Origin: Brockia lithotrophica
Lineage (GTDB): Bacteria > Bacillota > Bacilli > Thermicanales > DSM-22653
Reading direction: 5' to 3'
Length of the DNA: 64,000 nt
NCBI RefSeq assembly: GCF_003633725.1
Contig: NZ_RBIJ01000001.1
Span: 62,001-126,000 of the forward strand
The notes beneath the pieces are model-generated. The model had not been told where the DNA came from. It worked only from the letters and a program-made list of their open reading frames with translations, and did not search any database. The position numbers and the translations under genes were made by a program. Below, in pieces: positions 17,021 through 23,693 of the stretch (its first letter is position 1; each line of letters opens with the position of its first letter).

Positions 17021-18478
17021 GTGAGGAAGGGTAGAGTTCGCGCATTCTTTCCCTTACTTGCGGCATTTGCGATTTTGGCCGCGTACGGGTTGCTTCCGAC
17101 GGCGGTTTGGGGCGCGGCGGTTGTACCCTCTGCCCCGATTTCCGGCGGCTATGCGCACGCCCTCGCCCTCCTTCCGGACGGAACGGTCCGGGCCTGGGGG
17201 TATAACGCGTACGGCCAGCTGGGGGACGGCACGACGGAAAACCGCACGTCTCCCGTGGCGGTCAAGGACCTCGCGGACGTCGTGCAGGTGGCGGCGGGGG
17301 ACATGCATTCCGTCGCCCTCAAGAAGGACGGCACGGTCTGGGTTTGGGGAGACAACCGCTTCGGAGAACTCGGCACGGACGCGAAGACGTCGAGCCCCGT
17401 CCCGCTCCGCCTCGAAGGGCTCGACCGCGTGGTCTCCGTAGCCGCCGGGTACGGCTATTCGCTCGCCGTGCGCGAGGATGGTACGGCCTGGGCGTGGGGG
17501 AGCAACGAGTTCGGCCAGCTGGGTGCCGGGCTGCCTGCGGGAAACGCCTTCCTCTTTAAGCCCGTTCAGGTCAAGGACCTCACGGACGTCGTACAGGTGG
17601 CGGCGGGGATTTCCCACGGAAACGGCGTGCACTCCCTCGCGCTCAAGCGCGACGGCACGGTGTGGGCGTGGGGGTGGAACCGCTTCGGCCAGCTGGGGGA
17701 CGGGACGAAGGAAAACCGCACGTCTCCCGTGGCGGTCAAGGACCTCACGGACGTCGTGCAGGTGGCGGCGGGGGACGTGCACTCCCTCGCGCTCAAGCGC
17801 GACGGCACGGTGTGGGCGTGGGGCGACAACGCCTTCGGCCAACTTGGAGACGGGACGCGCGAAGCGCGGCCAACCCCGGTGCAGGTCAAGAACCTCTCCC
17901 GCGTCGTCGCCGTAGCCGCCGGGTACGGCACCTCCTACGCCCTCACGGAGGATGGCGCCGTATGGGCTTGGGGCTACAACGCGTACGGCCAGTTGGGGGA
18001 TGGGACGACGGAAAATCGCGCGCTTCCCGTTCGCGTACAGTGCCGCACGCCGGCCCAGGCCGTCGCCGCTGGCGACAACTTCGCCTTCGCCGTGTTGCGG
18101 GACGGAAGCGTCCGGGCGTGGGGGGCAAATACCTTCGGCCAGTTGGGTGACCCCAAGGCAGGGAATTCCACCGCAAAGCCCGTCGCGGTGGCAGGCCTTC
18201 AGCTCGCCGCCGCGCCTACGGAAGGAAAATCTTCGGAAGGAAAACCTGAGGAGAAGCCCGCCTCCGGCGCCGCCGAAGCGGGTGCTCCTTCCGCTACTAC
18301 GGGAGTAGGAGCTGCTCCCAAGGCCCCTTCGAAGGGGAGCATCCCGCGCACGGGAGAGTGGCTCACCGCAGGCCTTCTCGCGCTCGCGGGTCTCGCCGCC
18401 GTCGGTGCGGGGGTTGCGGTGCTGGTGCGCCGGCGCCCCCCTTCCGAAGAAAACGGATCGAACCAGAGCGCCGCTTGA
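17021..18478 (+). CDS. RCC1-repeat surface protein with IPRTG sortase anchor
   Basis: About 485 residues. A signal peptide is followed by seven RCC1-type repeats built on AWGYNAYGQLGDGTTENR and VVQVAAGD-HSLALK-DGTVWAWG, forming one propeller, then a short linker and a C-terminal sortase signal (IPRTG at ~441-445, hydrophobic helix, R-R-R-P-P tail). The helix is nearly identical to that of the CbiX-FmdE protein, also in DNA. Several repeat units are nearly identical at base level, showing recent homogenisation. The GTG at 17021 follows GGGAGGAAC. The ligand is unknown. Confidence 0.82.
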   Translation: MRKGRVRAFFPLLAAFAILAAYGLLPTAVWGAAVVPSAPISGGYAHALALLPDGTVRAWGYNAYGQLGDGTTENRTSPVAVKDLADVVQVAAGDMHSVALKKDGTVWVWGDNRFGELGTDAKTSSPVPLRLEGLDRVVSVAAGYGYSLAVREDGTAWAWGSNEFGQLGAGLPAGNAFLFKPVQVKDLTDVVQVAAGISHGNGVHSLALKRDGTVWAWGWNRFGQLGDGTKENRTSPVAVKDLTDVVQVAAGDVHSLALKRDGTVWAWGDNAFGQLGDGTREARPTPVQVKNLSRVVAVAAGYGTSYALTEDGAVWAWGYNAYGQLGDGTTENRALPVRVQCRTPAQAVAAGDNFAFAVLRDGSVRAWGANTFGQLGDPKAGNSTAKPVAVAGLQLAAAPTEGKSSEGKPEEKPASGAAEAGAPSATTGVGAAPKAPSKGSIPRTGEWLTAGLLALAGLAAVGAGVAVLVRRRPPSEENGSNQSAA

Positions 18479-18612
18479 GCGCCGAAGGAGACCGTCAGGC
18501 AGGGTAGAGGGCCGTGCGAGGCCCCGCGGTAACGCAACGGTGGCGGCGTGGGCACCCTTTTCGCATTGTCCTCGGAGGGGGACGTACCGCCGACAAAGGT
18601 CGGATACGGCAA

Positions 18613-18645
18613 GGGCGGGAGGCGCGCACCTCCCGCCCTTTGCTT
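18613..18645 (+). terminator. Intrinsic terminator after RCC1 gene
   Basis: GGGCGGGAGG pairs perfectly with CCTCCCGCCC (10 bp, 6-base loop), followed by TTTGCTT. Confidence 0.8.
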
Positions 18646-18713
18646 GCAGGCGCAAGATGCAGCCCGCGTGTTGCACGGGAGAGGCGAAATGTGCTACGCT
18701 CGTACGAGACGAG

Positions 18714-18728
18714 TGAGAATGAGTATCG
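18714..18728 (+). promoter_or_regulatory. Fur-like box upstream of the metal-chelate importer
   Basis: TGAGAAT-G-AGTATCG matches 11 of 14 positions of the 7-1-7 consensus TGATAAT-N-ATTATCA. It lies 44 bases before the lipoprotein start and just after the likely promoter, where Fur would repress under iron sufficiency. Confidence 0.6.
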
Positions 18729-18771
18729 ACGGAGCGGCACATTTCGTCTCGCAGTAGGGGGTCTCGCTTCC

Positions 18772-19902
18772 ATGGATGCTCGTTTCGGTTTTCCGCCGCG
18801 GCGCGGCCGCGGACACTGGAGCAAGTTCGTTTCGGGCTTTGCCGCGGCGTGGATCGCCCTCTTTGCGCTCGTCGGGTGCGGGGGGAAATCCCAACCGCAG
18901 GCGGAAACGCCGCCTTCTCCAACCGCGCCCGCTACGCGCACAATCGTCGACCAGCTCGGGCGTGAGGTGAGCGTTCCTGCGGACGTCCGGCGGATCGTCC
19001 TCCTCCCCATGCCCATGCCCTCCGTGATCTTCGCCATCGACGGGGGCGGCGGGCGCATCGTGGGCATGCACCCTACGGCGATGAAGGCCTACCGGGAGAG
19101 CACCCTCAAAGACATCGATCCCGCGCTCGCCCAGGTGCCTACGAACTTCGTGCAGGAAGGCTTTACGGTGAATCTCGAGGAACTCTTAAAGCTCCGTCCA
19201 GACGTCGTGATCCAGTGGGATGACCAGAAGCCGGAAATCGAAAAGATGGAGCGAGCCGGACTTCCCGTCCTCGCCATCCACCACGGGACGCAGGAGGATC
19301 TCGAAGGGTGGTTCCGCATGGTCGGGAAGCTCCTCGGAAAGGAGGAGCGGGCGGAAGCCCTCGTCCGCTACCACGAGGAAAACCTCCAGGCCATACGCGC
19401 CCGTACCCGGGACATTCCGCAGGAACGGCGTCCCAAGGTCCTCCTCGTCTACAACGAGACGCCGCGCGTCGCCGGGAAGGGGATCTACTTTGACGTGTGG
19501 ATGGACGCCGCCGGTGTGCGCAACGCCGCCGAAGACCTCAAAGGCTGGCAAAACGTGAGCATGGAGCAGATCTACCGCATGGACCCCGACATCCTTCTCA
19601 TCAGCAACTTCACGGACCGCACGCCGGAGGACTTCCTCAACAACCGCATCGAAGGTCAGGACTGGAGCCAACTGCGGGCGGTGCGCGAAGGGCGCGTGTA
19701 TAAGGTGCCCCTCGTCGGCTACCGCTGGGAGCCGCCCAACCCGGAGTCGCCGCTCATGATGTGGTGGCTCGGCAAGCTCGCCCATCCGAACGCCTTTGCC
19801 GACGTGGACGTCGTGGCCAAGGTGCAGGAGTTCTACCGCGACTTTTACGGCTACACGATCTCCCGCGAGGAAGTCGTCCGCCGCCTCCACAACGTGTACT
19901 GA
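18772..19902 (+). CDS. Iron-chelate/cobalamin/heme ABC transporter substrate-binding lipoprotein
   Basis: About 376 residues. A lipoprotein signal with lipobox L-V-G-C-G-G is followed by a class III periplasmic-binding-protein fold: TIVDQLGREVSVPADVRRIV, NLEELLKLRPDVVIQWDD, GTQEDLEGWFRMVGKLLG and LRAVREGRVYKVPLVGYRWE. BtuF/FhuD/FepB-type proteins carry cobalamin, ferric siderophores or heme to a BtuC-type permease; sequence alone does not decide. The Fur-like box favours an iron chelate or heme. The nearby secreted CbiX-like chelatase makes a tetrapyrrole possible (inference). The ATG was chosen for fit to the signal peptide; the ribosome site (TAGGGGG) is only fair. Confidence 0.87.
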   Translation: MDARFGFPPRRGRGHWSKFVSGFAAAWIALFALVGCGGKSQPQAETPPSPTAPATRTIVDQLGREVSVPADVRRIVLLPMPMPSVIFAIDGGGGRIVGMHPTAMKAYRESTLKDIDPALAQVPTNFVQEGFTVNLEELLKLRPDVVIQWDDQKPEIEKMERAGLPVLAIHHGTQEDLEGWFRMVGKLLGKEERAEALVRYHEENLQAIRARTRDIPQERRPKVLLVYNETPRVAGKGIYFDVWMDAAGVRNAAEDLKGWQNVSMEQIYRMDPDILLISNFTDRTPEDFLNNRIEGQDWSQLRAVREGRVYKVPLVGYRWEPPNPESPLMMWWLGKLAHPNAFADVDVVAKVQEFYRDFYGYTISREEVVRRLHNVY

Positions 19903-19955
19903 CGTACCCGCGGTGGGTTTCGGACGGGGCGGCGGCCCGTCAAGGGGTGCACGGA

Positions 19956-21008
19956 ATGTCGGCGTATCGGGTATCTCCAGAACGACAGGGCGGTGGGGCG
20001 GGGGGCAGGTGGGGGTACGCCGTCCTCCTCGCCTCACCGCTTTTTGTCTTTTTCCTCTCCCTCTTCGTCGGCCGTTATCCCGTAAGTTGGGACAACGCCC
20101 TGTGGCTCCTCACCGCAGGTTTCGTCGGCTCTCCGCCCGCGCCCGCGGAGCAGCCCCTCCTCGAGGCCGTGCTCTTCACCCAGCGCCTTCCGCGCGGGCT
20201 TCTCGCCCTCTTTCTCGGGGCGGGGATGGGGATTGCCGGGGCGTCCTTTCAGGCGATCTTTCGCAACCCGCTCGTGAGCCCCGACATCCTGGGGGCGACT
20301 CCCGCGGCGGCCTTCGGCGTGGCGACGGGCATCCTCTTTTGGGGATTTTCCCTCCCCTCCTACGCCTTGGGGTTTCTCACCGGGCTTGTGAGCCAGGTCC
20401 TCGTCCTCGGTATGAGCCGCGTGCGCGTCGGCGATCCCCGCCTCGTCCTCCTCCTTTCGGGGATCGTCACGGGGGCATTTTTTTCCGCCCTCGTGTCCTT
20501 CGTGAAGTACGTCGCCGATCCCCAGGACAAGCTCCCCGCGATCACTTACTGGCTCATGGGAAGCCTCGCCCACGCTTCGCCCTTTTCCCTGCGGGCGGCG
20601 GGGGTATCCCTCTTCCTCGGTGGGGGGATTCTCCTCGCCCTCGCCTACCGCCTCAACGTCCTCTCTCTGAGCGACGAGGAAGCCCTCTCCCTCGGGGTGC
20701 ACCCGCAGCGCCTGCGCGCGGTCGTCGTCGCCGCCGTCGCCCTCCTCGTGACGACGGAGGTGGCGGCGGCCGGGGTGATCGGGTGGGTAGGGCTCCTCGT
20801 CCCGCACCTCGCCCGGATGCTCGTCGGTCCCGAGCACCGGAGGCTCCTGCCCGCGGCGGCGTCCGTAGGGGCGAGCTTTCTCCTCGTCGTAGACGTCCTC
20901 GCCCGCACGCTCACGGCGGCGGAAATCCCGTTGGGGATCCTCACGGCCCTCGTCGGTGCTCCAGGATTCTACGTGCTCCTTAGGCGGACGGGAGGGAGAT
21001 GGGGATGA
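19956..21008 (+). CDS. Metal-chelate ABC transporter permease (BtuC/FecCD type)
   Basis: About 350 residues with nine or ten hydrophobic helices. FecCD-family signatures are RLPRGLLALFLGAGMGIAGA, FQAIFRNPLVSPDILG, the coupling-region sequence GWVGLLVPHLARMLVGPEHR, and ADPQDKLPAITYWLMGSLA. It forms the membrane channel for the lipoprotein-bound substrate. The ATG follows AAGGGG. The 3' end overlaps the ATPase start by about 10 bases, so the subunits are translationally coupled. Confidence 0.92.
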   Translation: MSAYRVSPERQGGGAGGRWGYAVLLASPLFVFFLSLFVGRYPVSWDNALWLLTAGFVGSPPAPAEQPLLEAVLFTQRLPRGLLALFLGAGMGIAGASFQAIFRNPLVSPDILGATPAAAFGVATGILFWGFSLPSYALGFLTGLVSQVLVLGMSRVRVGDPRLVLLLSGIVTGAFFSALVSFVKYVADPQDKLPAITYWLMGSLAHASPFSLRAAGVSLFLGGGILLALAYRLNVLSLSDEEALSLGVHPQRLRAVVVAAVALLVTTEVAAAGVIGWVGLLVPHLARMLVGPEHRRLLPAAASVGASFLLVVDVLARTLTAAEIPLGILTALVGAPGFYVLLRRTGGRWG

Positions 21009-21850
21009 GGGAGATGGACGGGAAATCCGCAGGCCTCCGCGTCGACGGCCTCCGCGTGGGCTACCGCGGGACTCCCCTTCTCGCGGGCGTAGAGTTCTCC
21101 GTTCGACCGGGGGAAGTCGTGGCGATCCTCGGGCCCAACGGGGTGGGGAAGTCCACGGTCCTCAAGACGATCCTCGGCTTTCTCCGCCCGCTCGGGGGAA
21201 AGGCCTACTGGGTGGGGAAGGACGGGGATACCCTACCGCCCCTCCGAGTTGCCGGCTACGTTCCCCAGCAGGCAGAAGTCGCCTTCGGGTACACCGCGCT
21301 CGACTACGTCCTCATGGGGCGGACGCCGCACCTCGGCCTTTTTTCCGCCCCCGGGGCGCGCGACGTCGAACTCGCCCGCGCCGCCCTGCGGCGTGTGGGG
21401 GTGGAGCACCTCGCCGCGCGCGGCGTATCGTCGCTTTCCGGCGGCGAATTCCGCCGCGTCCTCGTGGCCCGGGCGCTCGCCCGCGTTCCCGAACTCCTCG
21501 TCCTCGACGAGCCGGAGGCGCACCTCGACGTCCGCCAACGCCTGGAAGTCCTCGCCCTCCTCCGGGAGCTCGCCGACCGCGAGCGGCTCGCCGTGCTCTT
21601 CACCACCCACGCCCCCGAAGCGGCCCTGGGATTTGCCGACCGCGCCGTGCTCTTCTTTTCCGACGGGACAACGGAAGCCGTGTCCCTTCCCGCGGGGCTC
21701 ACCGAAGGGCGTTTGGAGCGCCTCTACGGCGTGCCGTTCGTCCGCCTCGAACTCCCGCCGTCGGGAAAAGACGGCGTTCCTTTCGTTCCCGTGCCGGTTT
21801 TTCCTTCGACCTTCCGCCAAGGCGCTCATCGGGATCGTGGGGTAAAATGA
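20999..21850 (+). CDS. Metal-chelate ABC transporter ATP-binding protein
   Basis: About 283 residues. Walker A is LGPNGVGKST, the Q-loop YVPQQAEVAF, the signature LSGGEFRRV, Walker B LLVLDEPEAHLD and the switch histidine in TTHAPE. It is a FepC/BtuD-type ATPase powering the permease. The start overlaps the permease 3' end; ATGs at 20999, 21005 and 21014 are all possible and the first follows GGGAGG. The C-terminal ~60 residues after the nucleotide-binding domain are not conserved in a way I recognise. Confidence 0.92.
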   Translation: MGMREMDGKSAGLRVDGLRVGYRGTPLLAGVEFSVRPGEVVAILGPNGVGKSTVLKTILGFLRPLGGKAYWVGKDGDTLPPLRVAGYVPQQAEVAFGYTALDYVLMGRTPHLGLFSAPGARDVELARAALRRVGVEHLAARGVSSLSGGEFRRVLVARALARVPELLVLDEPEAHLDVRQRLEVLALLRELADRERLAVLFTTHAPEAALGFADRAVLFFSDGTTEAVSLPAGLTEGRLERLYGVPFVRLELPPSGKDGVPFVPVPVFPSTFRQGAHRDRGVK

Positions 21851-21852
21851 AG

Positions 21853-21866
21853 GAGAAAGCGCTTTC
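21853..21866. promoter_or_regulatory. GAAAGCGCTTTC palindromic operator, site 1
   Basis: GAGAAAGCGCTTTC with a perfect 12-bp palindrome at 21855-21866. It lies 5 bases after a possible -10 (TAAAAT, 21843-21848) and 37 bases before the DUF6390-like gene. An identical 14-mer occurs before hydG (26878) and a one-base variant before the SufR-like regulator gene (51646). Confidence 0.6.
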
Positions 21867-21902
21867 CTGCGATCCAAGAGACGAGGATGGGAGGGATTTC
21901 CC

Positions 21903-22682
21903 TTGTCCGATATGCTCATATACGATCCGGAAGTGGTGGAAGGGGCGCTCCTCTTTGGGCGCTTTGCCTACCCGCCCAATCGTCTGGGGTACTGCGGGCC
22001 GGCGGAGAGCCGAAGCGTCTACGCGTACGTCGCCGAGCGTCGGGTGGACGAAGGCTTTTTCCGCCTCGCCCGGGACTTTCAGGCCGCCTACTTTTACCTG
22101 AGCCTCATCGCCTACTCCAACGGATACAGAAACCCGTTCCACCCCAAGGTGGTCGAGGCGTACTGGATCGGCAACGAACTTTTGGATCGCGTGACGCCGC
22201 GCAAGTTTTACGACGCCCTCACGGAAAAGTTCAAAAAGCGCATGCCCGATCGGGCCTTTGCCTGGCTCGTCGGCAAGCTCGAGCACGGGGCGCACCCGCA
22301 CCACAACTTCCACGTCTTCGATGTCTACACGCGCACGGGAGCGCTCAAAAGCGCCCGGCCGGACATCGCCTTGGAGCACATGGACAAGTGTCGGATCAGT
22401 TGGGGGACGGTGGAGGCGGTTTTCGGCGGACAAGTGGCGGTGCGGCGCCAACCCCTCGTCCTCCGCGGCGACCGCCTTCAGCTCGGCGATCCCGAGGTGG
22501 TCCTCGTGGACCTCGCGGAAGGGGACGTAAGCGGTGTTCCCCTTGAGGTGAAGCCGGGAGATACGGTGGCCGTGCACTGGGATTGGGCGGCGCACGTGCT
22601 TACTCCCATGCAACTCCGCCGCCTCAAGGCGGAGACGGAACTCACCGTCCGCCTCGCCAACGAGGCGCTCGCCCTGGCCTGA
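21903..22682 (+). CDS. DUF6390-like protein, hydrogenase-associated
   Basis: About 259 residues. It opens with LLFGRFAYPPNRLGYCGP, which I recall as the hallmark of the DUF6390 family, often found beside hydrogenase genes; no enzymatic function is known to me. It has several histidines in ARPDIALEHMDKCRISWGTV and GAHPHHNFHVFDVY that could bind metal, and a late VHWDWAAHVLTPMQ segment. The TTG start at 21903 has GGGAGGG seven bases upstream; the ATG at 21912 is too far from it. The GAAAGCGCTTTC operator upstream and hydF/hydE downstream place it in the hydrogenase regulon. Confidence 0.6.
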   Translation: MSDMLIYDPEVVEGALLFGRFAYPPNRLGYCGPAESRSVYAYVAERRVDEGFFRLARDFQAAYFYLSLIAYSNGYRNPFHPKVVEAYWIGNELLDRVTPRKFYDALTEKFKKRMPDRAFAWLVGKLEHGAHPHHNFHVFDVYTRTGALKSARPDIALEHMDKCRISWGTVEAVFGGQVAVRRQPLVLRGDRLQLGDPEVVLVDLAEGDVSGVPLEVKPGDTVAVHWDWAAHVLTPMQLRRLKAETELTVRLANEALALA

Positions 22683-22749
22683 GGGACGGGGTTCGCTCCG
22701 GGTCCGGGTTCGACCTTTTGCGGGGCGGGGAGCCGCCTCGCATTCCTAT

Positions 22750-22783
22750 TTGTGAAATATTTCACATATGAAAACGTTCACAA
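22750..22783. promoter_or_regulatory. Tandem Rex boxes upstream of the hydF operon
   Basis: TTGTGAAATATTTCACAT (22750-22767) matches 13 of 14 fixed positions of the Rex consensus TTGTGAA-N4-TTCACAA. ATATGAAAACGTTCACAA (22766-22783) matches 12 of 14. The boxes are offset by 16 bp and lie just upstream of the likely -35. Rex is an NADH-sensing repressor of fermentative and hydrogenase genes in Firmicutes; no rex gene lies in this window. Confidence 0.8.
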
Positions 22784-22791
22784 TTCCTTCG

Positions 22792-22821
22792 TTGCTCCTC
22801 TCTTGGAAAACATGCTATCCT
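22792..22821 (+). promoter_or_regulatory. Probable promoter of the hydF-hydE operon
   Basis: TTGCTC (22792-22797), 18-base spacer, TATCCT (22816-22821), immediately downstream of the Rex boxes. The match is moderate, and TGTAAC about 6 bases later is an alternative -10. Confidence 0.45.
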
Positions 22822-22894
22822 GTAACATGACCGAAATAGAAACTTGCTACCAGCATGTCGGAGGGCGAAGTTCGGTTTGAGGGGGGAGGGTGCC

Positions 22895-23314
22895 TTGCGG
22901 GAGGGAACATCCGGGCCGGGGAAGCTCATCGCTGAGGAAGGAGAACTCCTCGACGGCCTTTTGTCCGTGGCCCGTCGCGCCGTGGAGACGGGCGTCGTGC
23001 GCCGGATGTACTTCGCCCGGCTCGTCGGCGGGCGACGCTTTCACCACGTGGGCGGGTACGGCGAGGAGACCTTTTTCCCGCCGGAGCGCTTTTCCCTGGG
23101 GCGGGACTGGTACGTGTTCGTCGAACGCGTGGGGTGGGAGGACTACCCCGAGGGCGCGCGGCGGCCCGTGGATCCTCCGCTTCGGACAATCCTCGAAGAG
23201 CTGCGGGCGCGCGTGCGGGCGGCGGAGAGAGAAGGTGCCGCTGACGCGGAGGAGGGAAGTGCCGCGGGGGAAGCGGAGGGCCTTCCTCCTCGGGAAGGAG
23301 GGGGACGGTCGTGA
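22895..23314 (+). CDS. Small protein of unknown function, first gene of the hydF operon
   Basis: About 139 residues from a TTG start preceded by GGGGGGAGGG. The first ~95 residues look folded (LLSVARRAVETGVVRRMYFA, FHHVGGYGEETFFPPERFSL, DWYVFVERVGWEDY); the tail is acidic and low-complexity. It is not the ~80-residue TM1266-type hydrogenase regulator, and I do not recognise the family. Its stop overlaps the GTG of the truncated hydF copy in a GTGA overlap, so it was originally coupled to hydF. Confidence 0.6.
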   Translation: MREGTSGPGKLIAEEGELLDGLLSVARRAVETGVVRRMYFARLVGGRRFHHVGGYGEETFFPPERFSLGRDWYVFVERVGWEDYPEGARRPVDPPLRTILEELRARVRAAEREGAADAEEGSAAGEAEGLPPREGGGRS

Positions 23315-23693
23315 CGTGGAGTTCGACATCTGCGGCACCCCTAGGAGAACGGCCGCACATCACCCTCTTCGGGAGGCGCAACGCAGGAAAATCCCAGCTC
23401 CTCAACGCGATCACGGGGCAAAACCTCGCCATCGTTTCGCCCGTAGCCGGCACGACGATCGAACCCGTCCTCAAGGCGATGGAACTCCATCCTCGGGAAG
23501 GAGGGGGACGACCGTGACGTGGAGTTCGACGTCTGCGGCACCCCGAGGAGAACGGCCGCACATCACCCTCTTCGGGAGGCGCAACGCGGGAAAATCCCAG
23601 CTCCTCAACGCGATCACGGGGCAAAACCTTGCCATCGTCTCGCCCGTAGCCGGCACGACGACCGATCCCGTCCTCAAGGCGATGGAACTCCAT
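23288..23693 (+). repeat. 203-bp tandem duplication of the hydF 5' end
   Basis: Copy 1 (23288-23490) and copy 2 (23491-23693) are directly adjacent and differ at about 9 positions. Each contains the ribosome site GGAAGGAGGGGGAC, the GTGA start/stop overlap and the first ~60 codons of hydF including the P-loop. As 203 is not a multiple of three, copy 1 is out of frame with copy 2. The substitutions argue against an assembly artefact. Confidence 0.95.
23311..23517 (+). pseudogene. Truncated hydF copy (N-terminal P-loop fragment)
   Basis: A 68-codon frame from GTG 23311 to TGA 23517 created by the tandem duplication. It repeats the HydF N-terminus with GRRNAGKS intact, but the switch region GTTTDPV of the full gene reads GTTIEPV here, so the key threonine region has drifted. 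After the duplicated part it ends in H-P-R-E-G-G-G-R-P. Ribosome site and start are intact and the stop overlaps the true hydF start by four bases, so it may still be translated and feed ribosomes to hydF. Confidence 0.85.

Larger units (their letters stand above)
18479..18771 (+). other. Intergenic region between RCC1 gene and ABC importer
   Basis: About 130 GC-rich bases with several short dyads (for example GCCGAC / GTCGG around 18590-18603) precede a terminator. After it lie a weak promoter (TTGCAC 18671-18676, possible TACGCT about 18 bases on) and a Fur-like box before the lipoprotein gene. Confidence 0.5.

Noticed and set aside
23288-23693. hydF duplication as an assembly error
   Set aside because: The copies differ at about 9 of 203 positions, including coding changes, which a collapsed or stuttered assembly would not create.
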